NCBI RefSeq assembly: GCF_004349355.1
Contig: NZ_SMFK01000002.1
Span: 558,001-622,000, forward strand
Length of the DNA stretch: 64,000 bases
Direction: 5' to 3'
Source: Flavobacterium cellulosilyticum
GTDB lineage: Bacteria > Bacteroidota > Bacteroidia > Flavobacteriales > Flavobacteriaceae
Shown: positions 36,425 through 47,500 of the stretch, piece by piece
How positions within the stretch are numbered: the stretch's first letter is position 1
How the letters are laid out: each line of letters begins with the position of its first letter
Position numbers and translations under genes: made by a program
Notes under the pieces: model-generated
Databases searched by the model: none
Seen by the model: only the letters and a program-made list of their open reading frames with translations
What the model was told of the DNA's origin: nothing

Positions 36425-39256
36425 CTAATGTAGTTCTTTTTTCAAAAACTGTGCGGTGTAGCTTTTTTTATTTTTAATGATTTCTTCAGGAGTCCCTTTG
36501 GCTACAACCATACCGCCACCTTTTCCACCTTCGGGGCCAATATCAATGATATAATCAGCAAGTTTAATTACGTCCATATTGTGTTCTATAATCAAAATCG
36601 TATTGCCTTTATCGACCAATTTATTAATTACATCCATCAATACTCTGATGTCTTCAAAATGCAAACCAGTTGTAGGTTCATCCAAAATATAAAAAGTGTT
36701 TCCCGTATCTTTTTTCGATAATTCTCCCGCCAGTTTGATCCGTTGCGCTTCGCCACCAGAAAGTGTTGTACTTTGTTGCCCCAAAGTTATATATCCCAAA
36801 CCAACATCTTGCAAGGTTTTTACTTTTCGGTAAATCTTTGGAATCATTTCAAAGAATGGAACAGCTTCATCGATAGTCATATTCAACACATCCGAAATTG
36901 ATTTTCCTTTGTATCGGATTTCCAAAGTTTCTCTGTTAAAACGCTTTCCTTGGCAAGTTTCACATTCCACATATACATCTGGCAGGAAGTTCATTTCAAT
37001 TGTTCGCACACCGGAACCTTGGCAGGTTTCACATCTTCCGCCTTTTACATTAAAACTAAAACGTCCCGCTTTATAGCCACGAATCATACTTTCAGAAGTC
37101 ATTGTAAAGAGGTTTCTGATTTCCGTAAAAACTTCGGTATAAGTCGCTGGATTCGATCGTGGTGTTCTCCCAATGGGACTTTGGTCAATAGCAATCACTT
37201 TGTCGATATGTTCTAATCCTTCAATTTTTTTATACGGTTTTGGTTTTTTGACACCATTAAAATAAAAAGCATTCAAAATAGGGTAGAGGGTTTCATTGAT
37301 CAATGTTGATTTCCCACTTCCTGAAACTCCTGTAACGCAAATCATTTTGCCCAAAGGCAATTCTATGGATACATTTTTAAGGTTGTTTCCTGTTGCTCCT
37401 GTCAGTTTTAAAAATTTTCCATTTCCTTCTCTACGTTTTTCAGGAATATCAAATTTCATCGATCCGTTCAAATACTGAGCTGTAATTGTATCTGATTTTA
37501 AGTTCTCGGCTGGTGTTCCAATACTGATAATTTCTCCACCGAATTTCCCTGCTTTTGGACCAATATCAATGACGTAATCGGCACGAATAATCATGTCTTT
37601 GTCGTGTTCTACTACAATCACTGAGTTACCAATATCTCGCAATTGTTCCAAGGAATGAATCAATTTGTCATTATCTCTTTGGTGTAAACCAATACTCGGT
37701 TCATCCAAAATATACAAAACGCCAACCAACTGCGAACCGATTTGCGTTGCCAATCTTATGCGTTGAGCCTCACCGCCAGAAAGCGATTTTGAACTTCGGC
37801 TTAAAGCTAAATAATCCAAACCAACGTTCATCAAAAAGTTCAAACGATCTTTAATTTCTTTGATGACTTCAGTAGCGATCTTTTTTTGTTTTTCGGATAA
37901 ATGGCTGTTCAAATCCAAGAACCAAGCCGTCACATCTGAGATATCCATATCACACAATTCAGCGATATTTTTCTCATTGATTTTAAAAAATAAAGCTTCT
38001 TTTTTCAATCGCGAACCTTCGCAAACTGGACATTTGACTTCGTCCATAAATTCTTTTGCCCAACGCCGTATTGTTGTAGAACCGCTTTCGTCGTATTGAT
38101 TTTTGATAAAATGCGAAATCCCTTCAAACTCAATTTTGTAGTCTTTAGTCACGCCCAAAACTTTCGATTCGACCGAGAATTTTTCTTTACCACCATTCAG
38201 AATCATTTCCATTGCTTCCTCGGAGATAGTTTCGACAGCATCAGTCAATTTAAAACCAAATTTTTCACCGATGATTTCCAGTTGTTTGAAAATCCAGGAC
38301 GATTTATATTCTCCCAAAGGTGCAAAACCACCACTTTTTATAGACAATTTCGGATTAGGAATAATTTTTTTGAGGTTGATTTCGTTTACCGTTCCCAAAC
38401 CTTTGCAATGGTCGCAAGCTCCTTTTGGCGAGTTGAATGAAAATAAATTAGGTTCTGGATTCTGATAGGAAATTCCAGTAGTTGGACACATTAAATTCCG
38501 ACTAAAAAACCGAATATCATTCGTGTCTTGATCTAGAATCATCAATACATTTTCACCGTGATACATCGCCGTTTTGATACTTTCGGTCAGCCGTTTTACA
38601 TTGTCTTCTGAGTCCTCAATAACCATTCTGTCAATCACGATTTCGATGTCATGAGTTTTGTATCGGTCAAGTTTCATTCCAGTTGTAATGTCTTTGATGT
38701 CCCCATTAATGCGAACTTTCAAGAAACCTTGTTTGGCAATTTGCTGGAATAATTCAGCATAATGTCCTTTTCTGGCACGAATAACTGGTGCCAAAATATT
38801 AATGCGTTTTCCCGAAAAATCTTGGGTAATCAAATCTTTGATTTGCTCGTCGTCATAGGAAACCATTTTTTCGCCTGTATTATAACTATAAGCATCGGCG
38901 GCACGCGCATATAACAGTCGTAGGAAATCATAAATTTCTGTAATCGTTCCCACGGTCGAACGTGGACTTTTACTAGTTGTTTTCTGTTCGATAGCAATGA
39001 CAGGGGAAAGGCCATCAATTTTATCCACATCGGGGCGTTCTAAACCACCGAGAAATTGTCTGGCATAGGCCGAAAACGTTTCTACATAACGGCGTTGTCC
39101 TTCAGCATAAATCGTATCGAAAGCCAAAGATGATTTTCCCGAACCAGAAAGCCCGGTTATCACCACCAGTTTCTCACGAGGAATTTTGACGTCTATATTT
39201 TTTAGATTGTGCACTCGCGCACCCAATACTTCAATGTTGTTATCGTTTTCTAGCAT
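36425..39256 (-). CDS. uvrA: Excinuclease ABC subunit A (UvrA), copy 1
   Basis: A 943-residue ATPase that scans DNA for bulky lesions and hands them to UvrB in nucleotide-excision repair. Two ABC domains each have Walker A (GLSGSGKSS near the start; GVSGSGKST at about 640) and LSGGEAQR signatures. A UvrB-contact region ([18 protein letters not shown]) is present. Of the zinc modules, the C-terminal one is intact (CETCQGSG ... CETCQGKR), while the first reads CPTTG where CPxCG is expected, losing one Cys ligand, followed by ACDHCKG. Start at 39256 ([12 protein letters not shown]); the ATG at 39283 would add nine unrelated residues. A second uvrA follows in the window at 49793. Confidence 0.95.
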   Translation of the reverse strand: MLENDNNIEVLGARVHNLKNIDVKIPREKLVVITGLSGSGKSSLAFDTIYAEGQRRYVETFSAYARQFLGGLERPDVDKIDGLSPVIAIEQKTTSKSPRSTVGTITEIYDFLRLLYARAADAYSYNTGEKMVSYDDEQIKDLITQDFSGKRINILAPVIRARKGHYAELFQQIAKQGFLKVRINGDIKDITTGMKLDRYKTHDIEIVIDRMVIEDSEDNVKRLTESIKTAMYHGENVLMILDQDTNDIRFFSRNLMCPTTGISYQNPEPNLFSFNSPKGACDHCKGLGTVNEINLKKIIPNPKLSIKSGGFAPLGEYKSSWIFKQLEIIGEKFGFKLTDAVETISEEAMEMILNGGKEKFSVESKVLGVTKDYKIEFEGISHFIKNQYDESGSTTIRRWAKEFMDEVKCPVCEGSRLKKEALFFKINEKNIAELCDMDISDVTAWFLDLNSHLSEKQKKIATEVIKEIKDRLNFLMNVGLDYLALSRSSKSLSGGEAQRIRLATQIGSQLVGVLYILDEPSIGLHQRDNDKLIHSLEQLRDIGNSVIVVEHDKDMIIRADYVIDIGPKAGKFGGEIISIGTPAENLKSDTITAQYLNGSMKFDIPEKRREGNGKFLKLTGATGNNLKNVSIELPLGKMICVTGVSGSGKSTLINETLYPILNAFYFNGVKKPKPYKKIEGLEHIDKVIAIDQSPIGRTPRSNPATYTEVFTEIRNLFTMTSESMIRGYKAGRFSFNVKGGRCETCQGSGVRTIEMNFLPDVYVECETCQGKRFNRETLEIRYKGKSISDVLNMTIDEAVPFFEMIPKIYRKVKTLQDVGLGYITLGQQSTTLSGGEAQRIKLAGELSKKDTGNTFYILDEPTTGLHFEDIRVLMDVINKLVDKGNTILIIEHNMDVIKLADYIIDIGPEGGKGGGMVVAKGTPEEIIKNKKSYTAQFLKKELH

Positions 39257-39470
39257 AAATTTTGGCAAAAAGCAAAAATACAATTTTAAGAGGAACTTTT
39301 TGGTAAGACCAAATAAAAGAAAACGTTAAAATAGCAGACTAATTTAATTAATTTGCTAAAGTTAATTAGCAGTCCTTGAGTTCCAACTGTCAGGTATATA
39401 TTTTTTTTTATTTAATTTAATTCCATTTTCAGTAGCAACTAATTGCTATCATTGAATTAATTTATTTTTT

Positions 39471-39478
39471 TATATTTG
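39471..39478 (+). promoter_or_regulatory. -7 box before the 173-residue unknown gene
   Basis: TATATTTG fits TAnnTTTG and lies 16 bases before the ATG at 39495, implying a leader of about 10 bases. Confidence 0.5.
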
Positions 39479-39494
39479 AATAAAAAACAGAACC

Positions 39495-40016
39495 ATGAAT
39501 ATTTTAGGAATTGGCTCACGTATAAAACATCCAGAATTGGGACTTGGTGTAGTTACTAATGTAACGTCAAAACAGTATTGGGTTACCTTCATCGAAGATG
39601 GATTGGAAACTATTGCTATCGATAGTGAATTTGAAATTATTGAAGCAGTTGAGGACGAAGTAGACTCGGTTAGTTTTCGTGACGTAGAAAAATCATTGAA
39701 GAATTTATTGCAAAAATGGAGTGATGTTTCTCAAATTGTACCCATTGCCGATAAATGGAAGGGCGGCAAAATTATTCTAGAACCCGGAACTGCAACTGCA
39801 AATAAAGAAGTGCCAATTGATACTTTTTTTCATAAAATCACCATGGTTCGCGATAGAGTTCGAGTAATGGAACAAAAAATTAATGCCAGTAATCTTGAAG
39901 AATCCGAGAAAATCGATATGCAACAATATATCACCAGAATTTATGGTAGTTTGACTACTTTTAATGTGTTGTTTAAAAACTCCAACGATTATTTTGTAGG
40001 TGATAAATCCAAATAA
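39495..40016 (+). CDS. Conserved hypothetical protein
   Basis: A 173-residue soluble protein. The first 55 residues look like a small beta-barrel of the Tudor/SH3 type seen in CarD/UvrD tails (IGSRIKHPELGLGVVTNVTSKQYWVTFIEDG), with the G-x-G-V pattern; the remainder is helical (DVEKSLKNLLQKWSDV, FFHKITMVRDRVRVMEQKIN). It could bind nucleic acid or a protein partner, but I do not recognise a named family. The neighbour on the left, uvrA, is divergent. Confidence 0.65.
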   Translation: MNILGIGSRIKHPELGLGVVTNVTSKQYWVTFIEDGLETIAIDSEFEIIEAVEDEVDSVSFRDVEKSLKNLLQKWSDVSQIVPIADKWKGGKIILEPGTATANKEVPIDTFFHKITMVRDRVRVMEQKINASNLEESEKIDMQQYITRIYGSLTTFNVLFKNSNDYFVGDKSK

Positions 40017-40055
40017 AAAGTATTTAGTTTTCAGTAAAAAGAGTTCCTTTTTACA

Positions 40056-40232
40056 ATCACTCTTTCAACCAATTCCATATTCGATTCTTTTTGTATTATT
40101 TCATTGGTATTTTTTTAAACGTGGAATTGACAACCACTTCCTCGAGGCATTCTACCATTCCTCTAATATATCCCTATGTGTCATAATCTTTTGTAAATCA
40201 ATATTTTGACTTTTAAAATATTCTTGATTCAT
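40056..40232 (-). pseudogene. Possible decayed small gene
   Basis: On the minus strand from ATG 40230-40232 a protein-like frame reads MNQEYFKSQNIDLQKIMTHR, then DILEEW, TAG, NASRKWLSIPRLKKIPMK, TAA, YKKNRIWNWLKE, TGA. The composition is protein-like and all in one frame, but two stops interrupt it. It lies in the 387-base gap between the genes at 39495 and 40404. Chance is possible. A weak 8-bp hairpin, GTAAAAAG/CTTTTTAC, is at 40034-40054. Confidence 0.25.
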
Positions 40233-40242
40233 TTTGTTTTTG

Positions 40243-40250
40243 TATATTTG
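40243..40250 (+). promoter_or_regulatory. Possible -7 box for the TPR lipoprotein gene
   Basis: TATATTTG matches TAnnTTTG, 154 bases before the ATG at 40404, which would leave a long leader. Confidence 0.35.
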
Positions 40251-40403
40251 AGTTTAGTTCTTAAACAAAAATCACATTTTTTATTTAACCTGCAACAACC
40301 GTGAAACGAAAAGGAATTATCAACATTTTTGAGACTATCCTTATTATTTACTGTGAATACTTTATCTGCTTTATTTTAATGTTGAATTTATAAATCTAGC
40401 ATT

Positions 40404-42131
40404 ATGAGACGTCTTCTAAACTTAATTTGTTTTAGTCTAATTTTATTTTCATGCAAGCATCATGAAGAAAACAAAAAAGAAATTACTAAAGTCAAATCCA
40501 TTTCAAGTAAATATAGTTGCTGTACTCCTGAAGTTATGGATAAATCGTGGTATTCCTCTGGTAAGAAAGCACCAATTCTTGCTGGATTGGAAGGTATTCA
40601 TTTTCCTGTTTCAACTAAAAATGTAGAAGCACAAAAATATTTTGATCAAGGACTAATGTTATCATTTGGTTTTAATCATGCTGAGGCAGCTCGTTCCTTT
40701 TACGAAGCTACTAGACAAGATCCAACTTGTGCAATGAGTTGGTGGGGTTTTGCCTATGTGTTGGGGCCGAATTACAACGCTGGTATGGAGAATGATAACT
40801 TAAAACGTGCTTTTGATGCTGTACAAAAAGCAAAATTATATTCTAAATCATCTACCCAAAAAGAAAAAGATTTGATTGAAGCATTATCTCATCGTTATGC
40901 CAAAGATACTACCATCACCCGTTCAGTACTTGATTCTTCGTATGCGGTTGCAATGCGTAAAGTATCTAAAAAGTATTCTGAAGATGTAACTATAGCTTCA
41001 ATTTATGCTGAATCATTAATGGATTTACATCCTTGGAATTTGTTTAAGAAAGACGGGTCTATTCAACCTTGGACTCCCGAAATTCTTGCAGTCCTTGAAA
41101 AATGCTTGAAGTTGGAACCACGTCATGCAGGTGCAAACCATTTTTATATTCATGCAACAGAAATGTCGCAACATGCCGAAAAAGCATTGCCAAGTGCCGA
41201 CTTGCTTCGGGATTTAGTGCCGGGTGCAGGGCATCTAGTTCATATGCCTTCGCATACTTACATTAGAATCGGACGTTATCATGACGGTGTTGTAGCCAAT
41301 CAAAAAGCAGTATTGGTGGATAGTTTGTATATAGAATCATGCCATGCACAAGGCATCTATCCGCTAGGTTATTATCCACACAATTATCATTTTATTTCAG
41401 CATGCGCAACACTTTGCGGTGAAAGTAAAATTGCATTGAAAGGAGCTAAAGCAACAGCCGACCATTGTTATAAAAAACTACTAAATGATCCAGCTTGGTC
41501 TTCACTTCAACATTATTATTCCATTCCTTGGTATGTTGAAGTAAAACTTGGTTTATGGAATGACATTAGATCTTCTCCCGCTCCCGAAAAAAACATAAAA
41601 TATCCTTTGGTTATATGGCATTATGCTCAAGGTATGGCAATGCTTTCACAAAATAAAATCGTAGATGCAAAAAAACATCTTAGCGAAATGAAACAAATTA
41701 TGACAGACCCAATTCTAAAAGATTTTACGATTTGGGATATCAATAATGCTTTAGATTTATGTGAGATAGCCTCAAAAACTTTGGAGGGAGAAATATTAGC
41801 TAAGCAAAAAAACTATTCCAAAGCAATTACTTTTTTAAAGATTGCAATTGAAAAGGAGGATGCTTTGAATTATGATGAACCGCCAGATTGGTTTTTTTCT
41901 GTACGCCATCATTTGGGAGCTGTGTTAATTGAATCAGGAAAATACCAAGAAGCATTAAGAGTGTATGATGAAGATTTAAAAACTTTTCGTGAAAACGGTT
42001 GGGCATTAAAAGGACTGATGAATGCCTACGAGAAACTTGGAGACAAAAAGAAGTACAATGAAACAAAAAATCGTTTTGAAACAGCTTGGAAAAATGCGGA
42101 TATTGAAATCGCATCATCTCGAATATTGTAA
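40404..42131 (+). CDS. TPR-repeat lipoprotein
   Basis: A 575-residue lipoprotein: signal sequence MRRLLNLICFSLILFSC with lipobox LFSC at 14-17, then residues typical of tetratricopeptide helices (ALMSWWGFAYVLGPNYNA, ARSFYEATRQDPTCA, AKKHLSEMKQIM, YSKAITFLKIAIEKEDALNY, YQEALRVYDEDLKTFRENGWALKG). The middle contains HYNFH-type His motifs (NHFYIHATEMSQHAEKALPS, HMPSHTYIRIGRYHDG, YPLGYYPHNYHF), so metal or heme binding is worth testing. Function unknown. The gene stands alone, with tamL convergent downstream. Confidence 0.75.
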   Translation: MRRLLNLICFSLILFSCKHHEENKKEITKVKSISSKYSCCTPEVMDKSWYSSGKKAPILAGLEGIHFPVSTKNVEAQKYFDQGLMLSFGFNHAEAARSFYEATRQDPTCAMSWWGFAYVLGPNYNAGMENDNLKRAFDAVQKAKLYSKSSTQKEKDLIEALSHRYAKDTTITRSVLDSSYAVAMRKVSKKYSEDVTIASIYAESLMDLHPWNLFKKDGSIQPWTPEILAVLEKCLKLEPRHAGANHFYIHATEMSQHAEKALPSADLLRDLVPGAGHLVHMPSHTYIRIGRYHDGVVANQKAVLVDSLYIESCHAQGIYPLGYYPHNYHFISACATLCGESKIALKGAKATADHCYKKLLNDPAWSSLQHYYSIPWYVEVKLGLWNDIRSSPAPEKNIKYPLVIWHYAQGMAMLSQNKIVDAKKHLSEMKQIMTDPILKDFTIWDINNALDLCEIASKTLEGEILAKQKNYSKAITFLKIAIEKEDALNYDEPPDWFFSVRHHLGAVLIESGKYQEALRVYDEDLKTFRENGWALKGLMNAYEKLGDKKKYNETKNRFETAWKNADIEIASSRIL

Positions 42132-42232
42132 ATTCTAAATTAAAGCTAGATTGAAATTTGATAAACAAACGGATGATTATACTACAATAAATTTTGTAAT
42201 AATAGAAATAAAAAGACTTTTATGACACTATA

Positions 42233-44527
42233 TTAAAAAGGATAACCAATGGCAATGTTAAGAATTAAATTTTCTTTTCTCCAAGAACCACTACCAAAAT
42301 CAATAGCATCAATCACCCATCTTTTTCCTTCTGGCAAATAAGGCTTTCTGAGCGGAAATGCCAAATCGGTTCTTAAAATCAAAAAAGAAAAATCAAAGCG
42401 CAATCCAGCTCCAGCTCCAACGGCAATCTGTTTCATGAAATTCTTAGAGATTTCTGCTCCTGGTTTATTGGGATCAGCGTTTAAAAGCCATATATTTCCA
42501 GCGTCTACAAATAAGGCTCCCTTCATTAAACCATAAATTTGCGCCCTGTATTCTGTATTAAACTCTAATTTTAAGTCAGCAGATTGTTCTGGTAAAAAGG
42601 AATTGGAAATAATTGGTGCATTGTAACTTCCTGGTCCTAGTGATCTGGCTCTAAAGGCCCGTATACTATTGGTTCCGCCTACTACAAATTGCTTGGTTGT
42701 AGGCAATGTATTCGAATTTCCATAAGCAAATCCGGCTCCCACAATGATTCTGCTAGCCAATTCACTTTCATTACCTAATTTTAAATAATGCCTGAAATCA
42801 GTTTCTAATTTTACGTATTGGCTAAAGGGAACATCAAATACTTTTATAGTATCACCGCGTTTAATATTGGCACCCAATAGCAAACCAGTAACATTTCCGG
42901 CCAAATCCGCTTTCCCATTAAAATAGAAAGTATTTTTTTTGAATTTTAACATTCTATTTGTGAACGTGTACGAGTACGTAGGACCAAAAATTAATTGTTT
43001 CTCAATTGCTTTTCCCAAAGAGGCATCTGCCAAAATATTTTCCCGATATGCCGCCGTCACATTATTCGGGCTTACAAACGTAATGTCGACCACATTCAAT
43101 TGATGTTCTTTCCGAATATCTTCCTTCCAGATGTAACCAAATGAAGTTTTAAAAGAATTTAAGGCATAAAGCTGTATTCTTTTTTGAAATTCATATCGCA
43201 CAGTTGCCTTGGTTCTGGGAACGAATTCACTGGACCCTTCCATCTTAAACGGTGTAATAAATCTTGGCCAGGTCAAACTTGTTTCCCCTCCCAATTTGTA
43301 TATATTCTGACCTTTATTTTTTCCAGAAAGCTGAAATTCGGCTCCACCAAATACAGATAATGTAAGCAATTCAGCTCCACGAAATACATTTCGGTTATTC
43401 CAATTTATATTAACTTCTGTACCAGTAAAACTGGCTGAATTAGTTTTTCCCAAAACCTCTACACGGATAAACTTTTTAGGTAAAAGCGTCAGATAATAAT
43501 AGGCATCCAAAGTGTTTTTTAAACTATCTGAGACTTTGAATTCATTTTTCACAAAGTTAAAAGTACCCAGATTTACAAAACGGTTTAAGGTGAGATTGTG
43601 GTTTTTTCGGTTGTAATAATCTCCTTTTTTAAAATATAAAGTTCGGTCAAAGACCCTTGGTTTAAAAGTATGCGCCGAATCGATAATGGTATAATCTTTA
43701 TACTGTATAATATCCTCTTTTTTATAAGTAAGGCTGTCTTTTAAAATCGAAAAATTAGGATATACTACAATCTTGTCTATTTTGTAGGCAATTGCCGCTT
43801 TATCTGGTGTTTTGTCTTTTATTTTTAATTTAATATTGACCTCATGGTCTCCTTTTGTACTATCTACTTGAGCCAAAATATAATCTGGATTAAAATAGTA
43901 ATATCCCTTTTCTTTTAGGCTTGCATCAATGCGTTCTCTTTCGAGCTTAATAATTTCTAAATCATATGGATTACCTTCTTTCAGTAAGGTTTTGTCACTC
44001 GTTTTGGCAATTGATTTTCCCAAATCTGAAGAGTCTGCTGGAAATTGTATATTTTTTATCTTGTATTGTCTTTTCGGCAATACGATATATTGTGCAGTAA
44101 CTCTTTTGTTTTTGGCAGTCGAATCAGCACTCACCCTTGTCTTAAAATAACCTCTATTTTGGGTGTAATTTCTTAAAACGGATGCATTATAATCTAAATC
44201 GACCTTGCTAAAAAGAACTGGCGCTTCTCCGACTTTGTTTCTCAACCAATATCTGATTCCCTTGGCTTTTTTAGGTTTTCCAGCTAAATTGTAAATCCAT
44301 AATTTAGGTCGCAATCCAAATATTTTCTTATTGGGTTTTGGTACAAGTAAGTTTTCGCCCTCTTTTTCAAGTACTTTTCTTTCTTTCTTTTTTATAACTG
44401 AATCTTTCACTTTTACTGTACTTCCTGTATACAATAACTCACCCTCGGCTAGATATTTAGTGTTGCTACATCCAAAAACAAAAAACAAGGATAGCACGAT
44501 AAAATATTTTATATATCTGGTTTCCAT
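42233..44527 (-). CDS. tamL: TamA-like outer-membrane assembly lipoprotein TamL
   Basis: A 764-residue BamA/TamA-superfamily protein. The start at 44527 (METRYIKYFIVLSLFFVFGC) places a lipobox Cys at residue 20; start codons at 44548 and 44557 would overlap the upstream gene. POTRA-like segments (about 90-330) precede a C-terminal 16-strand barrel domain with the conserved FVVGGTNSIRAFRARSLGPG loop and the final aromatic residue (IAIGYPF). In Bacteroidota TamL replaces TamA as partner of TamB in moving proteins or phospholipids to the outer membrane. It sits 10 bases after the stop of the tamB gene. Confidence 0.88.
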   Translation of the reverse strand: METRYIKYFIVLSLFFVFGCSNTKYLAEGELLYTGSTVKVKDSVIKKKERKVLEKEGENLLVPKPNKKIFGLRPKLWIYNLAGKPKKAKGIRYWLRNKVGEAPVLFSKVDLDYNASVLRNYTQNRGYFKTRVSADSTAKNKRVTAQYIVLPKRQYKIKNIQFPADSSDLGKSIAKTSDKTLLKEGNPYDLEIIKLERERIDASLKEKGYYYFNPDYILAQVDSTKGDHEVNIKLKIKDKTPDKAAIAYKIDKIVVYPNFSILKDSLTYKKEDIIQYKDYTIIDSAHTFKPRVFDRTLYFKKGDYYNRKNHNLTLNRFVNLGTFNFVKNEFKVSDSLKNTLDAYYYLTLLPKKFIRVEVLGKTNSASFTGTEVNINWNNRNVFRGAELLTLSVFGGAEFQLSGKNKGQNIYKLGGETSLTWPRFITPFKMEGSSEFVPRTKATVRYEFQKRIQLYALNSFKTSFGYIWKEDIRKEHQLNVVDITFVSPNNVTAAYRENILADASLGKAIEKQLIFGPTYSYTFTNRMLKFKKNTFYFNGKADLAGNVTGLLLGANIKRGDTIKVFDVPFSQYVKLETDFRHYLKLGNESELASRIIVGAGFAYGNSNTLPTTKQFVVGGTNSIRAFRARSLGPGSYNAPIISNSFLPEQSADLKLEFNTEYRAQIYGLMKGALFVDAGNIWLLNADPNKPGAEISKNFMKQIAVGAGAGLRFDFSFLILRTDLAFPLRKPYLPEGKRWVIDAIDFGSGSWRKENLILNIAIGYPF

Positions 44528-44537
44528 ATTTCTATTT

Positions 44538-47500
44538 TTATTGGTCATTATCCTCAATTAGTTCTTTATCTAGATTTTCTTGTTTTTCCTTTTCTAATTT
44601 GAGTTTTGTTTTTTCTTTGCGTATTTTTTCTTTCTTAATGATCTCTTTTTCTTCTTCTGTACGGTGAAAAAGTTCGCTGAATTTATTATAACTCATTGTA
44701 ACAATAAAAGCGATGCCCGTCTCTACAATCTGTCCTGCTATAGCAACCTGATATTCGTTTTTACGATAGACCCGAATCATATATCGTCCGTCTTTTGTAA
44801 GTTGATAATCCAGTGCGACGTCACCAGCAATATTCGAAGCATTTTCGTTGGCTCGTTCCTGACCTTCCACACCAAAACTACTACCTACCGTTACTTTTAT
44901 TCTATCATCAAATAGCTTTTTAGAAATTCCAACTTTCAAATCGGTTCTGTTTTCCTTAGCTCCTGAAGTATAATTTTCAGTCGATTGCAAATCAAAATTC
45001 AACTGGACACCGGAAATTAAATCTCCAGCAAGATCATTTAATTGTTGCGAAAGTATCTTACTTACACTTTGTCTAGCCAATGATTCCGCACTAGTTCCTC
45101 CACTTTCACTTGCAAAAGGATTTTCGCCAATAAATCGGTTTAGCAATAAAAGGGCAAATACCTGTTTGTTTAATTCTGCTGGTTCTTGTCGTAATTGCTC
45201 CAATTTTGCTTGGGATGCCGTTACGATATCTGATGCAACACCATAATTTCCATCTGGTAGAATAATATCAAATGTTATTTCAGGTTTCATTAATTCTCCA
45301 TTCATTTTTAATATAGTCTGAAAAGGAATTTTTTGTTTGTAAGTGTTTTTTACGGTTTGACTAACTGCTCCTAGTTGATTCCCAAGTAGATCTATTGGCG
45401 CAGCACTCACTTTATAAATAGCATTAATGTTTAAAGTTGCCATAGTTGGCTCGCCATTCCATACAATATAACTTCCTTTTTGAATATCAAATTTACGGCG
45501 AATCATATTAAAATTCATCTCGTAAGCACCGTCTGAAAATTCATATTTACCAGTTAAAGTTGTTTTTCCAGAAGGATCAATGCCTCCAGTAAGTTGGGCT
45601 TCTCCTTTAAGATTCAGGTAATCACCGTTTCCTTTGTCGATAACCAAAGTAAGTTCGGCTTTTTTATCGATTGAAATTGCAACACTCACATCCATTCCGA
45701 TTAATGCCGACTGATTGAGTTTTTTTTCCAAAGACGCCGTTTGTTTCAGATATAAATTGTCTTCATTCACAAACTCTACTATTCCTTCCCTGTCTGCTAT
45801 GGATGGATCAGATTGAGGTAAAACAATTGTAAATTTAGTATCCTCATTTATTCTGATGTTTCCACTTACAATCGGATTGTAGATAGTTCCTTTAAGGTTC
45901 AAATTGGTATCTAAAATTAAATCCCCATAAAATAAATCGTTGTCAGCCTCTTTAGAATGAATTGCTCTAAAATTGTTCGCCACAATGCTTAATCCAAAAT
46001 CATAATTTCTAAAATCTGCTGAATGAACTGTTCCGTTTAGCGATAATTCATTTTGGTTTTCATCATAAAAATTAAAATGATCAAATGCAATTGTTTCATT
46101 CTGAAAGCTAACATTTTTATTAGAGGTTTTAAAATAAGAGTCTATTTTTGTAATTCTAAAACCAGCATCGTTAAAGTGCAAATCACCATTTAATTTTGGT
46201 GCATCTATATTTCCAGTGATTTTAAAATTCCCAGATAAAAAGCCTGCTCCATCTGCAATTTGACCCAAACTAAAGCCTTGTATACTTTTGATGTTTAACT
46301 TGGTCATATCTAATTTAAGGTCAAAACTACTATCATCAATTTTATAAGTTCCATCAAGACTTACATCATTTCCTTCACCGCTTAGCGTAACATTTGTAGA
46401 CAATAGATTATAAGTTTTGCTTTCCACTTTTAGAAGAATATCGCCAACGGCTTCTTCATTAAAAACAAAACCATCTATTTTTAAATCAGAGGTAAAAGTT
46501 GGTTTTGTCATCGCATTCTCGATCAAAGCTGTTCCATTTATCAATCCTTGCATCATCAATTTGTCTTTTTTGATAATATTCAAAATGGTCTCAATTTTAA
46601 AATTTACGAAATCAACCTTTAGTGGAGCATTGTTCTGATTGCCTTGCGACTGGATTTTAAGTTCGTTTCCGGAATGATCCAAATAAAACTTATCGATATA
46701 AAGTCTTTTATCTCCAAATTCAATAGCGTTTTCGGCATTGATATTCCATTTATCATAATTGAGCACTAGATTTTCCGCATTAATTTTTAGTGTGTTTTTA
46801 ATATCAGCATGAAGCAATTCGCCTGCTATAAAATATTGCTTTTTTTCTTTTGAATCTTTTACTTCCAAGGCATAGGATAGCCTATTGTTCTCCACTTTTC
46901 CGGATAAACTGGTATATGGAACTTTAATTTGTCCGCTTTCAAATGTTGCGACAGAAAGCTGATAATCCAAAACTTTTCCTTTAGTTTCAATGTTTATTTT
47001 TCCGTCCGCAATAGTATTTTTATCATATACAATTCTTGGAATTGTTCCTTTTACGATCAAAGAATCGGATACATTATTGTATTTTCCAGCGATGTTAATA
47101 GGTTCCAAACCTGTCAATTTTGGGAAAATTTTAAAAAGGATTGGGTCGTTATCAACATATAGCTTAAAATCTAATCGTTGTTCATCAGCTGCTGCCTTAT
47201 TTTTTGAGTTGCCTAATTCAATATATTGGGATAATGTTTTTTTTAGGGCTGCTGCCAATGTGGTCAGCTTGTATTTACCGTCAACTTCTGCCTTTAGAAA
47301 TTGAGAATTTATTTTGATGTTGTTTTTTTTATTGTCTGCGAATGCCACAATTTTAATCGAATCCAGTACAATAACATCGGCTTCTTGTAATACTTGAATG
47401 TTGGAAAAGAAAATTTTTCCGTTTAAATAATCAGGATCACTGTTGACAATGTCAGCGTCAATATTCCCTCTCAATTTCATTGGGCCTGCATGAAGATTGA

